A stretch of 64,000 bases of DNA from Thunnus maccoyii. Lineage: Eukaryota; Chordata; Actinopteri; Scombriformes; Scombridae. The stretch spans positions 26,506,505 through 26,570,504 of the forward strand of contig NC_056535.1 of the NCBI RefSeq assembly GCF_910596095.1. Reading direction: 5' to 3'. Positions 27,076 to 39,600 of this stretch are shown here, in pieces. The notes below the pieces were generated by a model that was not told the DNA's origin, did not search any database, and saw nothing but the letters and a program-made list of their open reading frames with translations. Numbering within the stretch: the first letter of the stretch is position 1; the number at the start of each line of letters is the position of its first letter. The position numbers and the translations under genes were made by a program.

Positions 27076-29272
27076 TTATCTTATACTGACCCTTTATGCA
27101 GCCCCTCAGTTCAGCCTCTGTCTGAAACAGGCTGTTTTAGCTTGTGTCTCTTTAAGAGATGAGCCCGCTCTGTTCTGATTGGTTAGCTCCCAGAAGCTTC
27201 GCCTCAGCAGACTTCTGCCAGCTCCGGCAGAGGCTACATAAATAAACTATAGTAGTAGGATTTCCCTTCTTTTTCTCATTCTTTACACAAAATGTCAACT
27301 CAGATAAATCTGTATATATATGTACATATCTGAGTCAAAATATGCAAGTGAACAACTTAAGCAACAAAGACTATATGAACTATCAGATGTCAGTTTGAAG
27401 GGGAAGTAAAAGAAGCGTTCTGAGCAGGCTGAAGCTGTGACAGAAAAAAGTAAATCAGAAAAAAAGTATGTCATGTAGAAGCAGGTGCATTAAATGGAAA
27501 ACTGTTGACTTGATTTATGTTTGGGGTGGAATCTGATTTAAAGAATAAGTCTGGTGATATTGAATGTTTGGCTTGTGTAGCCAAAGACTGATACAGCTTA
27601 TTCATCTGTGCCATAGGCCTACATAATCATCCAAACACATCAGTGAGCCAAATTACTTCACTGGGTGACATGTTCCTTTAATGGGACTGTAATCAATCCC
27701 TCTGTTCACTGTCCTGCTGCTGTAAACGCTCACCGGAGCACCAAATCTGCATCTGAAAATAGTCCCAAAAAATACCCTATTTACTCTTGTTTGAGTCACT
27801 TTTGTTATTTGAAATTATTCATATAGTTACATTTTGCAAAAATGTAACTATATGTTTGTGACTACTTTTATAAAGCTTTACATCTTTAGTAGGAATGAAT
27901 AGGTTTTGGGCCTGAGTGCCACAGACAGGACAGGGAAAGTCAGACAGTACTGAGAGACAGACAAACACATTGTTGGTTTATGTCTTTTAATGAGATTTGT
28001 CGACATAACAAAAATAGAATATATTCTATAATATATTGCCAACCTTATCCTTTAATGATAACAAAAAATATAAATAATTAGTTTAATAATAAATACAGTT
28101 TGGTCGACAGTGCCAACGTTGCCAAACTTTCTCATTTATTCAGTGTCACGCTACCTGATCAGTTGATATTTTCCTCTGCAGTCCAACAGCAAGAAGACAA
28201 CTTCACAAATGCAAATCCAGATGCTTTGTTGTCTTTGTTGTAGTTCAACATGAGGGACTTTACAGCTTTAAATTATTGTTAAATTCTACTGAGTTCTTAA
28301 TTTACATTTGTGATGCATCTTTGCATGTCACCAGGAAAATGACTCTGAAACAGTAGATGGTTTGCAGTTGGTGGCATACTGTTGCGTACAGGAATAGACA
28401 TATCCAGAAAAACCTATATCTCTCTATTTTATTGATGAAACACTGATGACTATTGTTCTCCGGAGCGACAGCCTAATCATCCTGGAGATTATACTTTAGA
28501 TAACATCCTGCATAAAACTGACGACACACAAGATGAAACACATCTTGCTGATGGAGATATAGTAATTAACATTTTCTGAAGTAAAAGGTGGGTCTGTTCA
28601 CACAAAAGAGAATTCCAACTAACCATGAATCACTCAAGTTCTGAGAATAAGGCATTGACTTAAAAATTTCCAAAGCCCACACCACCCAACATACTGCAAT
28701 GGATGAGGTGAGAGGGGCACTTCCTGCGTCAGGGCACATTAAGGTTTAACTGTCTCTTCAGGTGAAATAAGAGCATGGGGGAGGCAGACTGCACAAAGGC
28801 GTCCTTTTTGGAATCGTTGCTTGGAATTGCAACTGGAAAAACAGAGAACAGGAGCTTCACACCTTCTTTTGGCTGGAATCTTTTAGGCAATGGAAGTAGA
28901 AGCAGTCTTTGATGTAATGGATCCAATCCAAAGCAAACCATGCCTTCAAGACAATGTGGAGTTGAAATTGTGTGTTCACCTCTTTATTACAATACAGTTA
29001 TATCTTCCTACAGATGATTATTACATATTGATGGATTATTGATAGACTAGTTCTTAATTTGATAGTTAATCATTTAAATAAATACATGTATACATGTGAA
29101 AAAGTCAGGAGATTTAAGTGATAATATGCTTAATAAAATCACAATATGAAGATGATCAAGAGATATTAGTGCCCACCAGTTGCTTTTATATTGCTTGACG
29201 TTGCTTTGGAAGTTTTTTTTAACAAACTGAGACACTACATTTTCTGAAGGTGCTGGTGATTTCTCAAACATA
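27076..29272. other. intergenic, repeat-like, no gene recognised
   Basis: A segment with text typical of percomorph dispersed repeats around 27535-27780 (AAGTCTGGTGATATTGAATG; GAGTCACTTTTG). Nothing coding is recognised. ATAGTTACATTTTGCAAAAATGTAACTAT at ~27822-27852 is a short perfect palindrome of about 29 bases. Confidence 0.45.
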
Positions 29273-29775
29273 TTTAAAGGACAGGTTCACACTTTTTCAA
29301 GTCTGTCTTAAAACAACGGTCAGGTGCCCAAATGAACATTGAAATAGGTTTTTCTTGCCATAATCATTCCTCCTGTTCATGCTGGCCATTAGAAGATCCC
29401 TTCATAATGTACTTACAATGAAAAAATTTTTTTTTTAAAGTTTATCTGAAGCTATTATGAGGCTCCAAATTAGTCAAATCAAGTCGATATCTGTCAACGT
29501 TACAGTCTTTTTAGTGCCAAAGTCCCTTTTTTTGTTACTCTACTTCCACTGCAGCTCAAGAGGGAAACACTGTCTGAGGAAACACAAAGAGGGAATTTGT
29601 TGCTAAAAAGACTGTAAATGTGGCAGGTATCCACTTGATATGACTAACTCAGACTGCTGAAGCCTCATATGAGCTTCAGATAAACTTTTAAATGCATTTT
29701 TGCACAAAATGACTGTGAGGACACACTGTGGATTTTGTCCCCCATCACTTACATTGTACTTACAGTGAAGCAGCA
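29273..29775 (+). repeat. TIR repeat family A, copy 3 (composite)
   Basis: Starts TTTAAAGGACAGGTTCACAC and TTTTTCAAGTCTGTCTTAAA. Internally it contains a reversed block (GTTTATCTGAAGCTATTATG at 29440) and a forward block (GAGCTTCAGATAAACTTTTA at 29670), so two copies are fused head to head. Confidence 0.6.
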
Positions 29776-32700
29776 ATACTTTCACCAACTCCTGAAGGAA
29801 ATGTCTAACTCTGTAGCTGCTAAATGCTCGAATAAGTTCACCAGATGCAAACTTTGTCTGTCTGCTGTTGCCCAGAAATGGCATTAATAAGATCTGTGAT
29901 GATGTCTTCAGACGGAACACGAAGCAAATTTTTGCCTTGCGTCTTTCGTGCGAGTTTGACAGTTGGATTGTTTGTGTTTATTCACCACAAACAGCCAGTG
30001 TATCAACTGTATGTTAGCTGTAAGCTAGCCAGCAAGGACACACCTACCATGTCTGTTAGTTTGTGTTCAGTTTAGCCTCTGAACAAAGTCAGAACTCACC
30101 GGAAACATCGGTTATTTCTGTTATTTCCTTTTGGTCTCTCTCCTTTCCCATCTCACCTCTGTACGTCTATGAAGCAGAGCCCCGGTATACATGCAGATGT
30201 TTCATTCAAGTTGAAACATTTTCAAATTGATGTGTCTTTGCATCAATTCACACTGCCCAGGTGAATTTTTGTCCACTCGTGTTTTTCTATTCTCTATATA
30301 TGCTACTGTCCGGCCTTTAAAATTTGTTTGTGTTCTGTCTGAACACACAGTGAAAGTGAATCAAAAATTTGCAGCTCATAAAACCAAAACAATGAGCTGA
30401 AAGATGCTAAAATATTATATGAGGGAAACGGTAGAGTCAGGTGATGATTCTCTGTGGGTTTATCAGTATGAACTCCTTTCATATTACAGGTCATTTGTTC
30501 AAATGTTACAACAAAAATATGAATGAGTGCAAATTTAAGTGTAATATGAGGTACTTTCATTTTCTTCAGTTTGTTTTGTGCAACTTTATACTTTCTCTTG
30601 ACGATTACAGCCTACATTTTAATCAACTACAATCATCCAACAGCTGTAGTGTATATTTATTTTAAAGATAAAGATTTTACAGACGTGTGATAATCTGATA
30701 ACATGTGTTTCATTGCTATGGGGGTTTGGATTGCTACTATAAGCACATATAAAACAGTGAAACCTGGTGCCAGCTGGACCAGCTGCTTATGAATCAGGAT
30801 TACTCTGAATAAGGGGCAGTTTATATATAATAAGTTATTCTACTTCTTATACATTTTGCTGCTAATTCCTCTGTATTTTCTCCTTTAGGGAATTTTCGAA
30901 TGATGTATTTTACATGTAAATTGCAGCATGCGTTCACTGTAGAGTCACTACTTAAACTTGAACAAACGATTTTCCACTGTTTACTCTATTCTGAGTTCGT
31001 GATGCTCCTTGCCATCCTTTCATAAAAAGTTTGACTCACGTCGATTGTCGTTTATGATGCCTACAGCGTTCTCCACCCAGACAAATAAAACGCCTAATCT
31101 AATCACATTGATACTTTCAGGGAGGTAGGCCCTCTATCAACCAGATGGTGTATGAAAAGACACGGCTGTTTCCTGTCACAAAATCCAGTGCACTATGACG
31201 CACTTTTGTGGTTATTACTGAATAAGTAACTGTGAGAGTCATTTCTATAAATAAAATTTCAAATTGTTTGATCTTAAATTGCTGATTTTCAGGGGGATAA
31301 TAATAAATTATATTATTGATGTGTCGTGATGCATATAATTCATCTGTGGTTTTGTGCATTGCTGGGGGCAAGACGATAATGAGATGTTCATTTGAGTTTT
31401 GAAAGGTTAGGATTAGAGGAAGAGATTTAATTAGACATTTCAGTTTGCCTCAAACATCCAGTTTTCCATTACGTATTACTCCAGCTTTGTTTACATGTAA
31501 ATTATAAACCACCAGTGATCCTGAACAGTCAGCACAGGTGGATTATAGACATACAGTAAATGGTTTTATCCGTAACTTTTGTTTTTACCCATATATGCAT
31601 TTTCTCTGCACACCTTGAAGTGACTAAAAAGGCTTGAGCAGCTCTAAAATGCTGTTCTGCATTAATTAACTTGAACAGAAGACCTTCTGTCAGGTACAGT
31701 TTCACGTTTTCCTCTCCAAGAGTAAAATACTATCTATCTATGACACCTTTGTTTCATTCCTTCACTTCATTGCTCTGGAAGTCTTGGCCTGTTTTACTTG
31801 ACAGAAATGATAGGCAGTTATCAAACAAAACAAACCTATTGACTCAAGTGATATGAAAGATGGGAGACGTGATAGCAGCTTCACTCTGGCAGAATCCACT
31901 CTGAAACGAGTCAATATTTGTTCTCAGTTACCCTGTCACACAATGTCTTCACAAGCCCATTCACCGTCATGCTCACCGCCTTGCATGCACATAGACATCA
32001 CATTCACACACCAACACACACAAACTGTCTCTGGCACATAAACACACAGAGATGTAGTATACCTTTGTTATGATATGCATATGGTAGCCTAGTGCCATGA
32101 TTTGGAGATAGTAGATTAAAATCAGCAGACGGTGCGGTTTTCAAAGAATAATGATGATATTTCCTGTTTCTCTGTGTTCTACTCTCAATCTTCAGACACA
32201 AAAGGAATATTTGTATAAGATTTATTCATTTTGACCCGGGATCAATTGTAGGAGCTTGTGAAATCCATCACGTCAGGAAAGACGTAAGCTCTCCTCAAGC
32301 CACGGGTACATATTTGGTGGTGCATTCTTTCTCTGGAAACCTACGAACGTAGGAGTCAAGTACAGTATGCCATTACTAAACAAACAGGGAAATTTGAATA
32401 TTTGGACATGTATTTATTTTAATGATACCACTGCAGTGGAACTGTCTGTGCACCTCTCCTCTCAATCAAGAGACTGATATATGATACGGACCTACCCGCA
32501 TGAGATAAACCACCTTGTTATAAGTATGTTTTGTTTTGCTGTTAAATGACAGGTTTAAATTTATGGCTGGTCTGTCTCATCAACATCAAAATCCCCCTAG
32601 CACTAAACCTAACTTATTTAGCATATTTAGTCGCTGCCTATAGAAGTGCATACCTGTACATGAATGAGAAGTTTCATTCATTTGTATAACTTATTTATGT

Positions 32701-33690
32701 TTGGGGGAGAAAAGTAAATCATAAAATATCCTCTGAAATGAGTGATCCCTTTCTCATTTGAGGGATTTCTTTTTTTGGTTTGTTTTTGATATTCATCTAA
32801 GAAAACAGGACAATTTATTGGCAATATAACTTCTCCATGTGTTGTCAGTGCTGAAGTGTCTCTGTGAGTTAGTAGTTACGTAATTATTTTTGTAGCCAAC
32901 TGTTCAAGAGAACATGTCAAAGCAGGGGATGTTATCGTTAAGAGCAGGTGAAAAAACAACATAAATCAAACGCGACAGCAATAAATCAACTATTTCCTGC
33001 GCTGCTGTTTGAATTTTTACTATCATGCATAATTCACCACTACATTAGAGTCTCATAATCAGGTGTTTTTAGTTTGAACTAAACAAGGATGATGATTAAG
33101 AGAAAATAAAACCCTATAAAGACAGAGTGCCCAAAGGAAATAATGTGATCTACTAAGCAACATTTGACATTTTCTTACAGTTATAGTTGAACACAACACA
33201 CACTAGAGTGTATATTTATTTTTCGACCACATGAAGTAGTTAGCTATCTGAATGATTTCCTTAAAAGGCTCCTTATCGGCTTTTGTGGACTTTCATGGGA
33301 ATGATTGGTTGGAGTAGATAACGATGACGATAACGATAATGATAACCTGTAACCTTTTGTCTTAGTTATTACTTTTTACTCTGTAAAACTTAAGGATCTT
33401 TATGACCAGCAGTAGTCTTTCTTTTATGTAACCCTGTTTGTCTGTTTTTTTTACTTTTGACACATCATTAAGCTCTTTGAAATCTGAAATTTTAGAGTTG
33501 GAACTATATGTTCCTTATTTTGTTGAATGTTTTACATTGTAGGAGGTGAAATTTATGATTTAAGTGACAGGAAGTAAAATACAGATGAATACAGCTGGAA
33601 TTTGAACACATCAAAAAAGACAACAAGTCAGTTTCAGTGTTAATTTAATCATACAAATGCTTAATTATAGATACAGGGGGAAAAAAAAGC
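29776..33690. other. intergenic, no gene recognised
   Basis: AT-rich sequence between the spdef upstream region and the probable end of ilrun. I find no coding exon, RNA gene or named repeat. Confidence 0.45.
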
Positions 33691-33829
33691 TTTATTTTGA
33701 CAATTTCTCTTCAGATAAATGTGCTATTTTAGGACTATGTAAACTTTCATCTCATCCACTCATCTCAAACCCGTACATAGTCACACACTAAAACTAGAGA
33801 ATAAATTCCAGCAATGTTCAGACTTCCTC

Positions 33830-33865
<36 letters not shown>

Positions 33866-36631
33866 GCACACACAAGCAAGCTCACAAGAAGGAAGCACAC
33901 ACGCAAAAAAGAAAAAGAAAAAAAAAAAAAAAAGACTGACGTGACTAAAAGAAGCACCGCAGAACAGTGTATACTGTTTGGGAGGAGGACTCTCAGCTGA
34001 CTAACAACACAAATAAAACAGTGCTGCAACACAGAATGCTGGTGAATTTTACCAGTGGGTACACATGATCACAAACGCAACAAACTAGGAGAAAGTTTGA
34101 TAAATTAAAACATTAATTTTATTAATTCTGTTCGTCTGAGACGTTTAGAAATGCCCCCTTTAGAAAAAAAATGTAACACTACGGTGGAGTTCCGTCAAAA
34201 ACTTTTCCCATTTTATTTTTTTAAGCCCAAAATACACAATCAAATCCAATATCTGACATAATGAACACATCAAAGCTGGTGTGATAGCAGACAAACTGTT
34301 TAACTCATTCGCAGATATGTGTGATCAAGAGTAACACAATTCAATCAGTCTTTATTTTTTTTTATGATCAGAAATTGGTGAAACTGAAAATCTAAAGCTG
34401 TGAAGAGAAAAGGCCTATTTGGGAGAGAAGATGAGGAAAAACAAAACTTTATGAAAAAAAAAAAATGCTGGTATCACAAACAAAAAAAAAAAAGATCATC
34501 AGAAGTGGTGAAAAGCATTGTGCAAATAGCAGTAACAGAACATCAGTGCCAAAAAAAGCTGATGCAAACCATTAAATCTAACCAAAATCAAACTAAAATG
34601 TATCACTTTTTTTTTTTTCATCATGTACTCAGCATGGAGTCAAGTTTTAGTTGGTCATCTGATTTTTAGCACCACCTGCTGGCTGTAAATGGGGCTTTTT
34701 TTTTTTGCATCTGCAGTGTACAATAAGACAACAAATAAATAACATCAGGTTAATTAGTGAGTCAGTTCATCCAAAACGGTGAAGAATCACTCGACAATAC
34801 TTCAGAGGTCCACACCTAGTAAAACTCTCTCAATACAGATGTGTGTTTGAATAGTCACGTCATCCTTTTGCCCAAGTAGTATACACCATTTCATGTCAGT
34901 TAAATCCAAAGAGAAACCATTACATACATGCACACACCCACACACACACACTAACATACATACACACACACACATTAACATACATACACACACATGCACG
35001 CACACACGCACACTTAGTACACAGACATGGAAAAATAAAATCACTCACCAGGCAAAATAGATTAAGATGGCTTTTTCAACCCTTCCTCACACCTCACTTG
35101 CTCAAACTCCTTTTGCGCTTCAGCATCTATTTAAAGTGAAAACCCACCCTAAAAAAAAAAAAAAAAAAAACAAAAACAAAAAAATACCACATTGTCCCAT
35201 GCAGTCTGAACTGGGCACCTGCAGACAGTGTGGCTGGATGACAGCGCAGATTAGTGTCTTGGTTCTCTGGATTTCATCTTTGGGAGAGACAGGGTTCCTA
35301 CACTGGGATCACAGGCATGGTTTTTTTTTTTTTTTTGTTATGTTTTTTGTTTGTTTTTTTACACAAAGATGCTAGAAATTTGCCCCCATCTGTGAATATC
35401 TTTGATTTTGAGAAAGTGACTTTAAATATTAAGTATCTGATCTTTTACTAGACGCTAACACTTATTTCAGACCGATGCAAACAACCAGGAAAACCAGGCA
35501 TTTACTGTTGGTAGAGATCAATCCAAGGAGGGTTCAAAGAGGGTCCAAAACTGCTCTGCGAGGGTGAACACTGGCTATGAACTCTGAACTACAAATGTAA
35601 TATAAACCTATAGTTGCTATGTCACAACTTTTATAAACACTGGTAATGACTTGCAGTCCTCCCAGTCGTAATTTCCATGATTCTCAATTACAAAAATACT
35701 TGGAAAATGACAGCAGATCACAAGTTCTCAAAGTATTTTTGAGGTTGAGCGAGCTTGTTGTCATTTTTGGAATAGATCATAAGTTGTCTGAACCTTTCAC
35801 AAGACAGAATAAAGAAAATAAATCCTATAAAGTTATACCAAATTGGGGCACATCATGGTGAACCTCAATTGTAAAAGCAAACCTCCAGCAAAAACAGACC
35901 TGTTAACCCGCACATGTATTTATCCATGAACTCGAACAACTCTATGTTTTTGCGGTGATGTGAATGGAATTGAAGCTGCAGAAGCAGATCTTACATGAAC
36001 ACTCCAGTTATACTTGAGTTAAACATCCCACAGCGTTGACCAGGTTTGTAAGTGAAAGTGGTGTAAGGCTGTCATCTAGAGGAATTTTGTGAATAAAAGA
36101 TTACACTTTTTTTTTTTCCCAAATGAAAACATACATTCCACAATTTCTCAGTCTTTCTTTTAAGCACTTTTCAAGGCCTCAGAATGATCTATAATCACTA
36201 GTAAATTCTGTAGTACTCTCCGTACAGACCTGTGTAGGAACCCCGAAGAGACAAAGTATTGACTTGCCCATGGAAATGACAAATTGTGTTGTTGGTTGTT
36301 TAGGGTTGATTTTCCCTTTAGTTAGGCGTGTGGAAATAAAAAATAGTCGTGTGTATCTATTTTTTAAGGGTTTATAGCACTCTTAAATGAAGCATTTACA
36401 CATGCGAATCCAGGTTGTTGATGTCAGGTGGGATGTTTCATTGTAGCTGATGTAATCCATCACCTCACTGTTTGTGTTTCTGTGGAAAGGGTCATGGGTT
36501 GGGGAGAGGGTTGTCATGAGTCAATATAAAACAACTGTTCCTCCCCCCCCCCTCCAACTCCTCTGCATTTAAGGACTCCCAGGGTGTAATGCTCATCTTC
36601 CAAATTGGGGGGAGGGGGGGTCTTTGTCATT
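33691..36631 (-). other. ilrun: probable ilrun 3' UTR and downstream region
   Basis: ILRUN transcripts in mammals have long 3' UTRs. Downstream of the stop codon the minus strand has several AATAAA hexamers (e.g. complements at 33691-33696 and near 34350), poly(A)-like runs at 34449, 35151-35170 and 35325, and an imperfect CA tract at 34924-35012. The true cleavage site cannot be chosen from sequence. Confidence 0.35.
33834..33860. repeat. (CT)n microsatellite
   Basis: A tract of CT dinucleotides followed by CACACGCACACACA, and a 15-17 base A-run at ~33919-33933. It lies in the probable ilrun 3' UTR or just beyond it. Confidence 0.9.
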
Positions 36632-36667
36632 CTAGCTCTGTCCAAATGGATAGGGTCCATGAATACC
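36632..36667 (-). CDS. ilrun: ilrun exon 5: 36-base terminal coding exon
   Basis: Encodes only GIHGPYPFGQS and TAG (36634-36632), the C-terminal tail of ILRUN, after the acceptor TTTTTTCCAG. It is too short to stand out by itself; it was placed by its match to the family ending and by the in-phase acceptor. Confidence 0.93.
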   Translation of the reverse strand, partial: GIHGPYPFGQS

Positions 36668-39600
36668 CTGGAAAAAACAAGAGAAAATGTATTAAGAAAG
36701 TAAATATTGAATTCAGTTTAAGGGCTTTGAGTAGATGAGTGAAACTGAATGCATGCCAACAACAAGTAAAACTGTTTCTTTTCTTTATTTAATCATTTGA
36801 AACCAAATGAAACCTGGGGGGGAGGGGGCAACTATGTTAAAACGAGCCATACTGCTGTCTGCTGTGGTATCACTGAGTGGAGAGTCTTTGGGTCATAGCA
36901 GTAAAACCTGTTATGTTTGTACTGTAGGAAGCAGCTCAGTCGACGTCCTTTTGAATTAGTGCCTCATTTAAATGTCCTGACTGGCAGACGAAGCTAAGAC
37001 TACAACCATGTCCACACTAACTCGCCTAAATCAGTAAATGCATCTTTTGCTCTCTGTTTCGGCCCTCCGTCCAGACTAAAACAGTATGTTTCTCCCCCCC
37101 GAAAACAAAGCTCTTCCAATACGGCCTCCAGAATGTGTAAATCTGAAACAGAAATAACATGCCGTTTCTTCTTCGATGATTTTCTGTAGCTGATTCGCTC
37201 ATCGAGTAGGACAAGTACCCATTTTAGCGTTTAAATGTGCATGGAGGTATTTGCACAAACAAGCTGAAGCACCTGGTGTGGACGCATGTCGTTTTAGTCA
37301 GGTTAATCTAGATTTGTATGTCTAGTTTTCAGATTTCAGTTTAGCCACCCATGAGCTCTAACTGTGAATAAAAGCTCAACTATGGCGACAGGTGTGAGGT
37401 GATAATACTGTATATTATAAAATTCATGGCCCAACCTGAAAAATTCATGGAATAGACTGAGGTGGATGCTGTGATGACTTTTCTTCAACACAGAACATAA
37501 ACAACCTGCTCAATGTCAGCAAAAACAAGGAGCTGATGTATATTTTAGAAAAAAAGAGGCAAACACACACACACCCCTGTCTACAGTGGAGCTGAGGTGA
37601 AGCAGATGAACAGTTTTAAGCTCCTTGGAATCAACATCACAGCAAACCTGTCATGGACATCACACATCTCCACCCTTAGTAAAAAAAAAAAAAAAGCTCA
37701 GAAATGACTGTATTTCTTAAAGAAGCTTAATGCAAAATACCTGTCCTAAGTTAACTTTTACAGAGGAGCAATAGAAAGCATCCTGACTGGAAAAAAATCA
37801 TCAATTGGCATAAGATGCACACGGCCCAAGACAGGAAGGCTCTGCAGCGGGTGATTTAAACCGCCCAGAACATCATCGGTGCCCATCTACCGAGCATCAG
37901 TGATATTAATGAGGTGGGATGCCTGCACAGAGCCCAAAGGATACTAAAAGACAATACCCAGCCCGGCCACAGCCTGTTCACCCTGCTGCCGTCTGGCAAT
38001 AGATACAGAAAGTATCCGCTGTCTTACCACCAGACCACAGAACAGCTTCTTTACTCAGCCTGTGAGACTCCTCAATTCATCCTCTGCTCTCCAATAGTTT
38101 TATTTTTATGACTTATTATTTATTTATCCATTTATATAAATACTGTTTTTATGAGTAACATAAGGGGACTACAAACTACATTTCATTATACAACCTTGTG
38201 TTGTAATAATAAATGATAAATGAATCTTGAATCTTTAAAGAAGCTGTATGTAGGATTTTTCTGATACATGTCACAATGAATTAGCAGTAGTGATACTCTA
38301 TAGTACTATACCCTAAGCCACAGTACATGTTATCTCTGATATTAATTTTAAATCATGCTAGAGGTCACATTTGGCTGTAATGATCGTTACACACCAGAAA
38401 ACAAAGATAACGAATAGATGAGAAGTGAAGAGAAAACTTTGCCATACTTGGCTCTTTACTACTAGTGGGACAAAAAATAAATAAAATTGGGCCTAAGGGT
38501 GTAAACATATGAGAGGCCATATTGTTACCTGACGTAAGTAAAAACTGGCTAACCCTTAAATTTGGATTCAAGAGTCCTTTGAGCAAAATACCAACGTTGA
38601 AAACATGCTGATGTTTAGTGAGTAATGGCACTTTAGTAATAATATCACAATGCAGCTGAGGCTTTGTGAATTTGATCATTAGATTTTGAGGTTTTCTCTG
38701 AAACTTAATTGTTAAGCAAGTGGACATTTAGACCTGTTAGTGCTGCTCAATGATGAATCAGAGATCACCGAAGTACTTACAATTCATCCTCTGGGGACCT
38801 TGCATGGCTTGACCAAATGCATGGCAATCCATCAAATAGCTGTCATGATATTTCACTCCGGACCAAAGGAGCATGAGCTATGCCACTACCATGCCTGAAC
38901 CATAAGTAACCAAGTCATATAAATATTTCATTTATGTTTTCAAAAGTAATCTGAATAAGTGAGAATAAAGATGGAAAAAGAAAGTACTTGGTCCCCTGAT
39001 TACAAGAGCTGGAAACCAGTGTGTATTAATACCAGCTACTAGCTGGACTTAAAAATAGTTCACAGCTAGATCTGGTCAATCATGGTCTGGTTCATCATCG
39101 ATTAATCTGTTGATCATTTTCTAAATTAATTAACTTGCTGTTTGCTCTATAAAATGTCAGCAAATGGTGGGAAATATCAATCATTGTTTCTCAAAGCCAA
39201 AGATGCAAACTAAAATGTTTTGTTTTGTCCCGACCGACAGTCCACGACCCAAAGATACTCAGTTTACTGTCATAGACAACTAAAGAAATCAACCAGAAAA
39301 TATTCACATTTAAGAAGCCTGAAAAGGAGAATTTGGGCATTTTTTCTTAAAAAATTACTCAAAAAGATCAACTGATTATGAAAATAGTTGGCCATTAATT
39401 TTCTGTTAATGGACTAATTGGTTATTCGACTAATTGTTGCAGCTGTAATAGTTACTATATATGTCGGTACCCAATCCAAAACTAATGTTTGGCAAAATTT
39501 CACACATAGCAATGTCATAATACTCTGGGAAAAGAGTCTGAGTCAAACAAGGGCACATGCACTAACAGTCAATCATATGTGGTCACCCCTAAAGGAAGCA

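Noticed and set aside
33834..33934. CRISPR-like or tandem array
   Set aside because: Only dinucleotide and mononucleotide runs, with no unit-spacer structure; the organism is a vertebrate.
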